DNA from: Sipunculus nudus
Taxonomy: Eukaryota > Annelida > Sipuncula > Golfingiida > Sipunculidae
DNA: 64,000 nucleotides
NCBI GenBank assembly: GCA_026874595.1
Contig: CM049316.1
Span: 67,418,676 to 67,482,675, forward strand
Direction of reading: 5' to 3'
Position 1 is the first letter of the stretch; each line of letters opens with the position of its first letter. The notes below the pieces were generated by a model. The model ran no database searches. It had not been told where the DNA came from and saw only the letters and a program-made list of their open reading frames with translations. This document shows positions 12,050 through 24,639 of the stretch, in pieces. Made by a program: the position numbers and the translations under genes.

Positions 12050-14040
12050 ATGAATGCTATAAAGGTCAAGCAACATATTTCTCACATTGGGTATATATCT
12101 ACGTAAAAATAAGAATTTACTTTGTTTTGTAATAAAACTACTTTATCTTTAGGAACAATCTATTCACCTCTCTATCCTTTTGAATTGTACACGACGCTCG
12201 TTTAAAAAGTGTTATAAGCAAACTTTTACTTATTTCTACACATATAAAAAGCCTGTGATATATATACATAAAGTAGATCTAACAACATTTCATAACGGGG
12301 ATGCTACTAGAACGGTGTTAGAAGACTACTAAGCCGGGTAGCATTTCTTATTTTGGCTTCTCCGTTTTAATATTCTCCGGTAATTTATGATGACCAGTCC
12401 CGCTAGTTGACTGGTTGAGCAATTACTTTAAATCCAATACAAATTAAGATAAATTAAAAGATAATCTCTGACATGAACCATCTGATGAATATTTCGTACT
12501 TGTTTTGGGACAATGATTCTTGTCACAGCAGTCGGTATTTGAATAAGCAAACTTGTATCGATGCCATAACCTATCATCTTCGTATTTTCCGATCTGCTCT
12601 GTGCCGCTACGTGTCCAATCGCAGCCAAATGATCTCTCCAGTTCGACTTGCGCCCCTTCTCAAACGCCGAGTGATTAATTTAACAGAACCAAATTACAAG
12701 CTTCAGCAGCTTGACTTAAACAATATGTCACTAGTCGTACCCCGCTAGCCGACAATTCATACTTCAGTGAGCATTTCATGTATACTCACATGACCTTTAC
12801 TCCAAGTCGTGACGCCAGTTCTACCAAATACTGTACCAATGACCATCCTTTTCATTGCAAAGATATTATTTCCGTGCAAAAGAGGGTATCTTAACATTAA
12901 GCTAGGCGAATATCCTACACGTTCAAACAAAAATGTGTATCTCTGCTCTGTGGTAACTACCGTTATATATAGACCCTGGCGGTAAATCTCTTAATCGTAG
13001 GAGACATACAAGTATACACGGTTCAATATATCCAACAAACTTACAGGGATATATACCGAGTTATAATGAAATCATTTTTGCATACATATGGTAGTGTTTA
13101 AAAGTGCACAAATATGTTTTACAGCAATGGGTATATTTTATTTTAAGTCGCGATCTACCCTGCGTAGCGTTATAATAAATAATAATAATATTTGTTTATC
13201 GTCAAAATTTTCCGTGCAATTTTCGATATATCAAGTTCTTCCACTCTAGCATCCAGTCAAACTCTTTTCTGTTATAGGAGAAGAAATGCCATTGGGAATA
13301 CCCCTGGAACCTCTACACACTGCAAAACTTGTCTAAAAGTATTTGTGGAATTTGTTTCGGAACCCACAACTGTGCTACGTTCACAGTGGTGGGAATGTGG
13401 AGTACAATTAGACTTGTAATTGTGAAATGGTAGAAGGCACCAATAATCTCTAAAAGTGCTACATATATACACATCAAAATCATTTGTTCTTGTCTTTGGT
13501 AGTATATGGGTCTTTCTGGCATCGTTTCAACGTTCTTACCTTGATATTTTAATTAAATGTTACACCCTGAAGATCCTTGTAATCCAGCCGTGATTTAAGC
13601 ATAACAAACTTTATGAATTTGTTGTGACACGTTGATCGACTGGTACCCTGCACGGACACCTATATTAACGCCCACTTTGATCAGTACCAACAGCGATAAG
13701 ATCAGAGCGGGGTCTCAGTCTAGGTGACGTAGCAAAGGACTGTGTGACACCACTTAATCATGGTGACATCTTCTCTGTGTAAACATAAGGGCTCTTGGTA
13801 AAATTATGGATATGTAGGGCATTTGTGGATTACATTGGTGCTACAACTTTTCAGAAATTTCATAAAACATTCAATTATTTTATGCTGACAACGGAAAAAA
13901 AGTCACTTATACGATTCCAAAGGGGTCTCCTTTTAAAAACCATACAAGGCCTTTTCATAGGGGTCAGTCTCAAGACATTGGTGGAGAGTGGCACAGTGAA
14001 TCGGAATAAAGGGTCTTGGGACGAGACAAGTGAAGAATGG
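12050..14040. other. No gene seen
   Basis: AT-rich DNA. Open frames at 12.5 and 13.2-13.5 kb have no recognisable motif and no convincing splice boundaries. Confidence 0.45.
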
Positions 14041-14044
14041 ATCG

Positions 14045-14297
14045 TCAACCAGGCTGGGTGTCCCACTATTGTGGGTTCTGGGTGTGTGCCATTCCCATTC
14101 TCCATCATGACACCGTTGAACTCCCGAAAGGCGCACTTGTTTGTGAGTGAAACACGCTGTTGTGCACAGTCTCCCGACAAGCCTACAGAGCGCTCACCCT
14201 GGATGGGGGCTGACCGTGTAAAATATCACTGCCTCAGCTGAGATTCAAACTCCGTCTTTGGACCCTGTGCTCGGCCCCTAAACCACGGAAACCGGTA
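14045..14297 (-). mobile_element. tRNA-derived SINE-like repeat, copy 1
   Basis: Shares a long alignable stretch with 25,405-25,752 and 48,980-49,316. Common blocks are AACCAGGC, CCCGAAAGGCG, GTTTGTGAGTGAAACAC, AGAGCGCT and GCTGAGATTC. Read on the minus strand, the element begins with a tRNA-like head containing an A-box-like and a B-box-like segment (GAATCTCAG). This copy is the most diverged of the three full-length ones. The 148-codon plus-strand frame that runs into it is not a gene. Confidence 0.7.
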
Positions 14298-14299
14298 AA

Positions 14300-16655
14300 T
14301 CGAACAAGTTTGTAACCGTGAATGAATGACTCAGTAGTCATTTATATCGAACTAGTAAGTCTACTCGACTGGCGCTAGTATGTACTAAGTTTAATACCTT
14401 AATATCAATAATGTGGTACTTTATGCATAAAGTAAACTTTAAATAATTTTGATTTTAAAGAACTATAAATTCCTGTATCTTGCAGAATGTTAAAGCCGCA
14501 ATAGTTAATTCAGGCAAGCACACCTAGGCGATGAACAAATTCTATTTTTGAATGCACGTGCATCAGATCACGTTTATACCTTCTTGCCAATATTATTAAA
14601 AACGGGCAGTATTGAAGATATTTAACTTCCTTTGGATCTGGATTTTGTTCTTCCTCAGAGATGCTCAGTTTAACGACGCGCGATGTTAAGATATTTCAAT
14701 CTCCTATCGCTGCATTGTATAACCCTAATTGTATAAGTATAGGCCGATGTTCATTTCGTTACCCAAGGCATTATTAACCAAATACCAGCATAGGAACAAT
14801 CAGCCACTAATAAGCGTTTTATAAGATCGTGCGCGGCGGCTTCTTTTTTCCCCGCTACACTTAATGGATTTCACCTGAAACATAAATGGGAGAAGAGGAA
14901 GAATCAATTCAATGATATTAATTGTGGATGCTATCAATTGGGCCTCAATTTCATTTGCGCCATTGGAGGTTAATTGACAAAATTAAAACGACATTGAAGC
15001 ATGGGTACCAATCCATTAAAACGCGTAATTTCAGATAAAGTGCTCTAATCTAATCATTTTCTCCAGAAAAACCATTACCCGGCAAGTGAGGTTAAAAGCA
15101 TCACGCTTCTGACCCCATTAACCCTGAGATTCGGGCGTCACCGATAACGATGGTAAGAAAATTCAACGATGAATTACTGTTTTCTATTAATATTAAAAAA
15201 ATGATTTATCGCTTATTCGGCGGAATGTTTTCCACATTACGTCTCAGGTATAAAACTGTCACATCATAAATCAAAGTATACAGGTTTACTCAGATCGCAT
15301 TACACCACCGGAACAGAGCACATTTTATTTCTTGCTTCAAAATCTTATGACAACTTTAACAACACTGGTGAAAACAACTGATGCAGATGGCGACACCAGC
15401 ATCCAGTTCCTTGTGGGATACAGGTGTACAATCAGGTAAACATGTCACTGGGCCTGGATAAACCATAAATTTAATACGCTTTTTCATCACTTTAAACAGA
15501 TTTATATAGCCATGCATTTTACGTATCATATAATACCCCGATTTCAAAATATTTTGTAGACAAATGTCGCGAGGCAGCATTTATATGTCTAACACTCTCT
15601 GTCTCTCTGTCATTGTTTCTGTCTCTCTCTCTGTCTCTCTCTCTGTCTCTGTGTCTCCCCTTCTTTCTTTCTTTTCTTTCTCTCACTCGATGCTCAAAGG
15701 TGCTTAACGTTTAGCTATATATATTTTATATATAAATGATCGCAGAGTTTAATTAGTTAAACATAGTGAAACCGAAGAATTTTCACATATCCTTTAAATT
15801 TATTAATATCAGATAGAGAGATGTAATTTGATTATTTTCAAAAGGAATAAAAATTACCTCCCGCGCAAAACTAATCACATCACGCTCCCAACTCTATTTA
15901 GTCTATTAAAGAATAGAACACACAAATATAGCTAATTGCGTAGGTATTCGTGTGGTGTAGAGAACAGATATAGTTGATTAAATATTTGGGATCAGAATTT
16001 CTTCATGGCAAATTGCATGCACTTGAATGATTTTTTTTCTGATTAGGATTTGATATAATAAGTTACATTTTGGTAAGGATAATAACTGTTTAAATCCAAT
16101 CATATTTGTTTCATTACTTGGAGAGGACGCATGGTATTGATGGTACATGTGAAATGGAATGAGTTTTATGTTTGATTGCGAAGAATTTGGTTTAGTTTTC
16201 CTGGTTGACAGAGCAACAACATTGTTCAACTGTAAAATACAAGTTAATGCAAAGGAATCCACTTTTCAAGGCTTAACCGATATTTATATAACACTTAGAC
16301 TGGTCTTCTGTGGTATAAACGTCCACCTATATACGCATAGAACAAGGCTGCACATCTAGCGTCATTTCAGCTCTCTGACATTAGAGAGTCTATGACCAGC
16401 GAACTGGCTGTCAGACATCTTTTAAGGATAAGTGCACTTTAGTGCTCTATGAGGATGCAAATATTATTGTAATTTTTAACAACATCTCATGGCCTACATG
16501 TATGCTGTCACTTGATATAAACCAGACCAATTATTAGCATTCTTAGTATACTTTCTAACAACACCAACCATGAGCGAAAAAAATCTGTTTCCCCTCAGCA
16601 TATTGTAAATTCCTCTGCACTGGAGTGCACTGGAGGTAGTCAGTCTATTTGCCGG
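14300..16655. other. No gene confirmed
   Basis: AT-rich DNA. A CT-rich, TCTGTCTC-type tract covers 15,590-15,690. At 15,356-15,503 the minus strand has a weak exon-like open stretch (YPGPVTCLPDCTP...CISCFHQCC, then stop), with only a poor acceptor upstream. From 14,850 to 15,010 the sequence holds several ATTAATT/TCAATTG homeobox-type cores that could be a conserved non-coding element. Confidence 0.35.
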
Positions 16656-16659
16656 AGTG

Positions 16660-17335
16660 ATTAAAGCCAGTCACAAACAACCTACGATTCTGACTGTCAT
16701 TCGATTTTAGTAGGGCAACGACAGGTGGACCGTCGTAGGCTTGGGAGAGTTTTTATTTGATAATTTCATGGAAGCGTTCACATATAAATTATATATTGTA
16801 CAACGGTCCTGAGAAAATTGGTCAGGGCTGTCTAAGCCTTATCGTTCGCTCTTCCTACGACAGTCGTACGGGGTCCCTACGATGGTCGTAATACAAAAAA
16901 AAGGTTCCAAAATTATTTTCTGTCGTAGACCTGTCACAAATGTGTTGTGCGATGTATGTTACCTACATATACGTGAAACCCACGGCGGTCGCAGGAATGA
17001 TCCACAACGGTAGAACATTCGTAGGAGTATAGGTAGAAGGTGCGGCAATCGTAGGGCCTCAGATAATCAAAACAAATCTTACGAAAGTCGTAAGTTTATC
17101 GTAACACAGTCGTAAGGAATCGTACAAGAGACCGGCCTGACATTAAGAATAACCTACGACACTGAAAAAAATTGAACATGTTAAAATTCTACGACAGGGA
17201 TCTACAACAGTTTTTTTTTCGTCGCAAAACACCTGCATTTTGTACGACACACCCACGACTATCCTATGAATTTCCCAAAAATTCCACCGTAGACCTGTAG
17301 TTTATGTGTTGTGCGATGTATGTGACTTTGAAAAC
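16660..17335. repeat. CGTAGG/GTCGTA-rich degenerate repeat
   Basis: Dense CGTAGG, GTCGTA and CTACGAC motifs on both strands, plus an internal direct repeat of about 40 bp (CGTAGACCTGT ... TGTGTTGTGCGATGTATGT) at about 16,925-16,965 and 17,289-17,328. The ends (AGTCACAAACAACC near 16,672 and AGTCACATACATCG in reverse complement near 17,330) are weakly inverted. It looks like an old MITE; no coding. Confidence 0.55.
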
Positions 17336-17847
17336 TTTTGTATTCAGCCAAAATGAACTAATAGCGTTATATATTAGAAATATTATTGCAAATGTTTTAT
17401 TCCTTTATCCCTCTGATTAGGGTTCTCCACGTGATCCTGCCAAGGGAGGGACAGACACGCACAGACATTAACAGCCAACGAGAAAACTCTGACCGAAAGC
17501 AGGGTAAAATAATATCTCTCCTGCTGCCTTTCAGCTTAACTGATAAATCGTTAATAAGGATAGGAACATAAGTATCCAATTAATATATAGTTGTTAACAC
17601 CATTACTAATCACTTATAAACAAAGTGTTACCTGTGTAGTTTAATCATTATAAATTTTAGTCACCTGTGAGTTTTCCTGAATTTTATCAATTGCTGGATA
17701 AAGATATATAAAACACAAAACTAAGTTAGAGCGACAGGAGATCCTAACATTAATGAATTTTTTAGATCGTTTAGACAGTAGGACGTACTGATAGTATTAA
17801 GGACAGAAACGGTGAAAACATGATCTCCTACGTTCGCCAAGATAAGT

Positions 17848-18450
17848 TAAGCCTGTATCTCACTGGGCTGCGACAGTTTTGCGACAAATTGCGAATTCAT
17901 TCACGAGAGAGTCTCAAAAGAGTCTTAAAACATTCGCGGTGTTTCTCATTTTCCTCGCGCGATTCGCAAAGTGTCGCTTACATGTCGCACAAATTTTGAA
18001 CATGTTCAAAAAAATTTCAAAACAAAATTTCTCGCAAAATAGTCGCAGAGGTGTTGCTTGTGTCTCAAACCCGTCTTAAACATGTCTCGAACTATTCTCA
18101 AGTCAGTTTCTGCGAGTCAGGAATTGCGAGACAACTTTGAGAGAGGTTTGCGACCTATGCAACTACATTGCGAATATTTGGAGATAAAAATGAGAATCTG
18201 ATATTCTGGTCACGAATGATCGTGCGAATATTTCACAAATGTCGTGCGAATGTCTTGTGAACATCGTACGACGGGTATACGAGCTCCAGCCGAATTTAGG
18301 CAAAACACTCGTACGATGTTCGCAAACATGTCGTAAATACGATTCAGTGTGATTGCAAGTGAAAATTGTCGCTAATTCGCGTATTTTCTCGCAATCGTCG
18401 TGTCTTCAACTAGTCGCAAGCTGTCGCAGTCCAATGAGATACTAGCTTTA
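17848..18450. mobile_element. MITE-like element, about 603 bp, TIR GTATCTCAYTGGRCTGCGACAG
   Basis: The left end reads TAAGCCTGTATCTCACTGGG and the right end, reverse complemented, TAAAGCTAGTATCTCATTGG; both continue with a CTGCGACAG/TTGCGAC block. The interior is a dense series of TCGCAA, GTCGCA and CGTACGA motifs and has no ORF beyond chance. Superfamily is unknown and I could not fix a target duplication. Confidence 0.75.
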
Positions 18451-18751
18451 TGCTGCAGCAAATCATTCTTTGTAACAATGACTGGGATCACACTGAGTGG
18501 ATTTATTTAAATCCTAAAGATTTATATATATATTTTTTTAATTTTAAATTCCAATTCACATGTACTTATAAAAGGTCAAATACAAATATTAGTAACATAC
18601 ATTTGCGTTTTAAAAGTGTTTTTAATTTACAATATATTCCATAGCACGTGGGACTCGAGATGAGCACATACATTGTAGAATACAGTTGTGTCGAAGTCAA
18701 GACATCTAATATACATTTCGTAAGCCTCACCAGGGCGTTAGTACACCTTAA

Positions 18752-19065
18752 ACGTGTGTTTCTATGTGCGCGTATATGCGTATGTGCGTATATGCGTTAA
18801 AAATAGGTATGTTTCCATGTATGGGTATAAGCGTGAACTGACAGACTAATATATTTGTACAGTGGATCAAGCAGGCCTCCCACAAAAAAAAGTTGAAATG
18901 ACGTCATTTCCCCAGAATCCCTGAGTTTACGCAGACCCTATGCGTGAATATCACATGTACGCACACACCCATATACCCTGGCGGACACAGGGAAAAACCC
19001 CAGTTACAAAATTATATGAGCGATTTTTCAGGCACATACGCATATACGAGCACATGAAAACGCCC
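18752..19065. repeat. Inverted-repeat element built on CATATACGCACAT
   Basis: The left arm (18,755-18,796) carries TATGTGCGCGTATATGCGTA; the right arm (19,031-19,065) is close to its reverse complement (CATACGCATATACGAGCACA). The middle has related GTATGGGTATAAGCGTG and ACACACCCATATACC halves. Arms and centre make a fold-back, MITE-like unit of about 310 bp. Confidence 0.65.
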
Positions 19066-19265
19066 CTATATGGTTGTTTTTTAATTTCGTAAAATTCAGA
19101 TTACTCATCTATGACTTTTAGTACTCTGGTTACTGGGTTAAGAATGATATCGATTTCAGATTGCGCACGTGGGTAATAGGAAATCAGTTTACCCCTACTC
19201 CTGTCTGCCCAATCCAATTACATGTATATATTTGAAGTCTGTCAGTGCATCGGGAAGGTTGTGCA

Positions 19266-19385
19266 ACACAGTCGTGTGTCACTCACAAATGAGTGCGTCT
19301 TTTAGGGGTTTATGAACCAGCAGTCGGGTTGCTCACACACCCAGGTACCGCAGGTGCGGTAAACGCCGGGCCTACGTGACACCGG
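19266..19385 (+). mobile_element. tRNA-derived SINE-like repeat, fragment (opposite orientation)
   Basis: Matches the reverse complement of the internal part of the 25.4-kb copy: GTGTCACTCACAAA, then TTTTAGGGGTTTATGAACCAGCA, then CGCCGGGC. It lacks the tRNA-like head. Confidence 0.6.
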
Positions 19386-19389
19386 GGTA

Positions 19390-21805
19390 TGAAATAATGT
19401 AACAATTTGAATGCTATCCAACTGTGACGTTGTCTCAAGGCGAATTTTTCAGAAAAATTATCAAAAGCATTTATGTATTTATACACTCTCTAATAAATTA
19501 CAACGTTACATACATACATCGTCTTTAAGCAGAGCAGTTGTGTGTATAATTGGAAACTTTATAACTTTCGTTAAAAAAATTCTGAAACTTTTAGAAAGAA
19601 ACAAAACTTCACACGACTTCACCATGGCGAAATCTCAAACTATTTTGATCGCTTTCGCAAGCGAATCCTGAATTCCTACCAGGTTTTGCTGGCTCTGTAA
19701 GTTTCTTTAAGATAAGAATATACTCATAAGTAGATATGTATGTCATAAGATACACGGTGTGTAACTGATAAGGGGTTATCTATATCAAGGATATAAAAGT
19801 ACAAAGTTTATATTACATAAGTGCGCTATATCAAGGGTATGTAAGTACAGAGGATGATTATACAATATGATAGATATGAAAATTCTTTGTAACTTTACAT
19901 GGGTTAGCTAAATAAATGACTCAATGATCAGCTTGTAGGGATTACAGAAGTTAAAGTATAATAAAAAAGTACAACATGTGTACATTGAAGTTAGTTTCAT
20001 CAAAGCGATAAAAGGATAAACGAAGTGTTTCAGAAGATATATATATAAAAGATATGAAAGTATGACTCTCTCAGATTTTACCATATCAAAGTCTCGAAAA
20101 GAGACTTCAAACTACCTATAAGATCTGTCAATTTCTGAGAAAATCAAACATATTTCATACATGACTGGGATGAGAGACTGGCATCGCGTGAACACATGCA
20201 AAGAATATATGTACCTTTATGGAGGTTTGCGTGTCTAGATTGATAAAAGACTCCATAGGCTGATCTATAAATACCCTTTTGTGTCTGCATCCAGTCGAGA
20301 TGCTGTCACGCGGTTGGTAGAGCTGACTCATCGATTAGAGGGATGAAGATAACCTAAAAGATGGGTACAACGGGAGCTCGGATCTGCGGTGATCTGCCTT
20401 AGATCAGTTCAGGCTGGTCTAAGAGGATTTGATTATCAGGATTATTCGGCCTAAAGAAATCTAGCTCTCCTATAGATTACAAAGAAAAAACTGATTTCTT
20501 TAATCAATTTATACGTTTGAACTATAACTACACCTTTAAGGTGGTTTGATTAAAGTAATTTTGGAAGACGACTGTATTTCCTTTACTTCTCTGCTCCTGA
20601 GAAAGAGATGAATAAAAAGCACTCACTAGAGAGCAAATTACCTCCGTATTCACTCGCTGTCTGTTACAGAGTTGTCATTTTGCATTTTATTTTACAATTT
20701 GGCCACAGTATATAACATGTAGTAGTATAAACATTTTCTTTGCGACCTAAAAGTGTTTGGAAATCGAAGTAATAGCGGGGAAACTTCAAAATCGTCAGAT
20801 GAATACTTATAATCACTGATTTATAGTAATTAAACCCGACTGAACAGCAAGAGATGTTGGTGAAAAAGCTGACTATAATTACAGTGTTGAGACCCGAATT
20901 TTGTACGTAGACAGGGAATCCCAAAATATTGAAGACTGCATTTCTGAATAATAATGAAATCTCCATAACAGCCACTAAAATCCACTTAAGTAGATCATTA
21001 GCAGGTGTATTTGCTATTTATTAGAAATTTCATCGGCACAGTAAAAAATAAACAGCAAGCCTCTGTCAACCAAACACCTAATTATGTTATGATACACCAG
21101 CTTTCATTTTATCGACTGGACACTAGACGAAAGGTTCTCTAGAGGTTGCGAGATAATTAGCCAGGTTCGGTAATAATTTTATATGATTAAGTAATTCCAG
21201 GTCGGCAGTATTGATAGACAGTTTAACAACAGGTATAAGCGGCTGTTCAGTTCCAACTTGGATAAAAAAAATTGGAAAAACCATAACGGGAATATTATAT
21301 TCCGTACAAGGGAACATGGCTCCTGTACCGTAAACACACGGAACTAATTTCATCTGCAAAAGTTTTTTATAAAAGGTATTCAAGAGTCATCGTTTCCATG
21401 GAAACCTTAATGAGATTCTTTCTATGGATACGCCTTATGCTCTCGCAGTGTGATGAAGGTAAATTACAGAGTTGATTAATCATAAACCATCCAGCTTGAA
21501 TTCGTATTCTTTTAAAACATTGATTAAATATATCCTTCACTAATTGAAACAAAATTATTTGAAAATTTTAATTAAAGCCTTTTTTAGTATTATAATGTAT
21601 AGTGTATATGTGTGCATTTGTTTACAACGATAATACAACGTATAGAATAAGTAACCATATCTTATTCACTTAAATGTATCTGTATCTTCATAATCACATG
21701 TAAGTACAGACATAACAAACTTAGATTTTTTACTTTGTGATGCACAATTCCATGTGCATTATTAACACGTGACACGTTACAATTTAGGAATATCTCTGAA
21801 ATAAC
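19390..21805. other. No gene confirmed
   Basis: AT-rich. A minus-strand frame of 103 codons at 20,664-20,975 has hydrophobic stretches but no convincing donor. It is probably intronic to the minus-strand gene suggested at 21.8 kb. Confidence 0.4.
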
Positions 21806-21809
21806 TTAC

Positions 21810-21892
21810 CATGTTATAATCATCAGCCTTTTCAAATGAAAATCCTTTCTTCTCTTTCATTCGCACTATAGCTATCCAGGCAGATCTGGCCA
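21810..21892 (-). CDS. Putative internal coding exon of an unrecognised minus-strand gene
   Basis: On the minus strand an excellent acceptor (cattctttctctttgcag) precedes 83 nt ending in a consensus donor (ATG|GTAAGT). Only the phase using one base from an upstream exon is fully open. It gives 27 codons starting ARSAWIAIVR and ending MKEKKGFSFEKADDYNM. The composition is normal for a conserved cytoplasmic segment; I cannot name the family. The other two phases hit stops, which supports this frame. The exon ends in phase 0. If an upstream non-coding exon is used, the internal Met could be the start codon. Likely next exon candidate: 10,014-10,058. Confidence 0.6.
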
Positions 21893-22581
21893 CTGCAAAG
21901 AGAAAGAATGGATAGGCGACCTTTGTAAAGTATACTATTGTTAACAATTAGTTAATATAACACCACATTAATTAAAGAACACCTTCCGTGAATGTGTAAT
22001 TAAGCGTGACCAAACATAGGGGGAGTCCGTTGGGTTTTTTTGTGCTCCTTTGTTGAACACCCTGATTAAACAGTTTTCACAACAGTGCTCCATTCAGTCC
22101 CATATACTGGTTATGCGCAAACTTTGGTTGGCGATGCGTTCTTACACTCTTTGTAAGATAAATGATCTATAGGACAATTTAAAGAAACGACTAAGGATAG
22201 AGTAATACTGTTAATACTATACAATATGTTATGAGTATATTACATATACAGTTGCTTGGTTTGTTTAGTTTCAGTCACTGAAGCCGAATTATAATTTTGT
22301 TTGGTAAATGTTGTTAAAGAGCGGTCATTTCCCTGTTACACTGCTAGAACTGTTCAAATTCTACATTACTGGTATTACTATAAACTGGTACGGACTGCAA
22401 CAATTCGTGCACGCACAGCGTGTTTATCATCGGCCTTGATCCACGTTGAGATTAAGTGAACGTACCGGTAACTTCTCTTGCAGACGGGGACTAACTGGAT
22501 ACATTAAGTCACTGGACAGTTAATCTCTAGCCCTAAGTTCAACATTCTTCACATGAAAATATATATAAACATAGGTCTTAC

Positions 22582-22637
22582 CTCATAATTATTCCCTCTT
22601 CCGACCAAAACATCCGACCGTGAACAGTTGACCTCAT
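22582..22637 (-). other. Possible 5' exon with donor ATGAG|GTAAGA
   Basis: A consensus donor lies at 22,580-22,581 on the minus strand, and an ATG at 22,635-22,637 opens 18 codons before it. Splicing straight to 21,892 would put that ATG out of frame and hit a stop, so this could be an untranslated first exon with a short upstream frame, or a chance donor. It lies next to a MITE-like repeat. Confidence 0.25.
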
Positions 22638-22689
22638 TAGTTCAAATAGCTTGCGCATGCGCGTCCTAATCATCGAGATATCCAGTCAA

Positions 22690-22860
22690 CACACAGGTTC
22701 CATCTTGAACCTTGTATCAAGTTATCGTTCGGGCACGAACCTCCAAGTGCCAGATGGAACCTCTTTACGAAAAAAAGAGTTCTAATTGGATACATAGTTC
22801 TATATAGAACCATATGGGTTCTTAAAAGAACCATCAAGAACCCTTTTTTCTTAGAGTGTA
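22690..22860. repeat. GGTTC/GAACC palindrome-rich MITE-like repeat
   Basis: Dense alternating AGGTTCC and GAACC motifs, including the perfect palindrome GTTCTATATAGAAC and AGAACCATCAAGAACCC. It ends in a TTCTTAGAGTGTA block that resembles the CACTCTAA... terminus of a common animal MITE, as I remember it. No coding. Confidence 0.6.
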
Positions 22861-22861
22861 C

Positions 22862-24060
22862 TGTCTGAATAAATATGTTTCTTACTCTTTGTAGAGTTAA
22901 ATGTCTTTCGAAGCCATATAAACGTTGTACCATCATGAAGTCACAAGTTTATGTATATGTAGAGTGTACTACCAGACTGTCACTCAATTCACTGATCCTG
23001 CTGTTTCCAATTTTTCTTGCCTCGGTCCTAGTTTTTCCATTTTTTTTAAAACACCTCTTTTTCCTTCTTTTTGTTTGGCTTGGTGACACTTATTCTTAAA
23101 ACGATGTGAATATTGGGCACCAAGGCTTTCTATGAGATCACAAAAATACAGATTCAGACTTTTAAAATATTCTGAGAAGTATGTATTTTTGGATTTTACA
23201 TTCATTTGTTGAAATATGTTTGACATTTGCTCCGTTTGTTGTTTTAGTCTAACTTTTGTCCTACTTATTATTTCAATTTTCCTGCTTATGTAATACTTGT
23301 TCCTTCCATTCTCTTACTTTCGTCATACTTTTTTTTTTCTTTATTTACGATCCTACTTTTTTCATAAAGGCGTGCCTGACAGCCTGATATACATGTGGGA
23401 TTCCGCCAAAGGAACATTCATTCAAATTAAATGTTCGGATAACTGAGAAACTACTGTAACTCATTTTTGTTAATCGTTTTTAACATATATACTTGATGAA
23501 CAGAAGTTCACTGAAAATAAAGTCATAAAATGAACCCAATAACCCCGGCTCTGTCAAAGTTATCCACTTAACCCGAAAACCAATCTTGCTCATGCAAAAG
23601 GTGATTTAGTAATCCAGTGTTCAAAGCTCGGCTAATGACGTTTTCGATATCTTATAAGAGTTTACGACATGTGACAGGACAGGACGTCTACGGATCTTTC
23701 AAAGAATTTTTGAGCTAATTAGAATTTTTTTCTTGTTTTTGATTTTTTTAGTCATCATTAAGACCACTTAGTTCTTCCTTGGCACGTGTGGTGTCCAAGC
23801 TTACTTTAATACTTACTGAAGTGACATGAAGCTATTATGTTTTGTCAGAGGTGATTATGTAAAAGCTCGGCAGTCACGAATTATATCTGCATGCAATAAA
23901 AAAGCAGAAAAAAAGGACTTCCTTTGTAGCATATGACTTTCCTCCCCCCACACTTTTCCCCACGCCAGTTTTCGCCATGATTACCGCCAACTGCATTTGG
24001 ATAGGCCTAAATTACTCCGCCAGTGTGTGTGTGTGTGTGTATGTGCGGGAGTGTGTTTGT
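22862..24060. other. No gene seen
   Basis: AT-rich single-copy-looking sequence with T-rich runs and a (GT)n patch at 24,024-24,042. Confidence 0.5.
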
Positions 24061-24067
24061 CCAAAAC

Positions 24068-24631
24068 CAGTGATGTAGCACTCGAGTTCGGACTTGAACT
24101 CGAGTCCACTTTTGTAGGAACTCGATCTTTGACTCGAGGGTCCTGGACTCGGACTTGTACTCGAATTCTAAGGTAAGGACGCTAGAAATCATGCAAAGTC
24201 AATCCCGAGCCCAGAATAAATTAAAGCTCTCCGTCACAATCTTTAAACTAATTTTATATAATATACTATATCCATGTGCAAGATCCTAACAGAATATTAC
24301 CAAAAAAAAAAAAGATTATACATAGCAAGCTTTAGCTCTGCATCGGGAACCTAATATAAATTACAGTTAAACACTCAAGACATGTTCAATGTAAACACTT
24401 GTTAACTGACATAAATATACCTATGACTATCTTAAATTCCCTTTTTATAATTTCTTTTAATTATAATTTTAATGTGTATTAGACTCGTACTTTGACTCGG
24501 GTTCCAATTAACTCTTAATTGAAGAAGGACTAGGACTCGAACCCCAGGGACCTAGACTCGAGTACCTGGGACTAGACTTTCACTCGGACTTGCACTCGGA
24601 CTCGAATGGCGTGGACTCGACTATATCAATG
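24068..24631. mobile_element. hAT-like non-autonomous element, copy B
   Basis: Begins CAGTGATGTAGCACTCGAG and ends GTGGACTCGACTATATCAATG, the expected inverted end with two changes. Both ends are packed with GACTCG/CGAGTC hexamers around an AT-rich core without an ORF. The flanks (tccaaaac, aatgttca) do not match. Confidence 0.75.
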
Positions 24632-24639
24632 AATGTTCA

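Noticed and set aside
13795-14241. 148-codon plus-strand frame
   Set aside because: Its last 65 codons are SINE-like repeat read antisense, and the rest has no motif or splice support.
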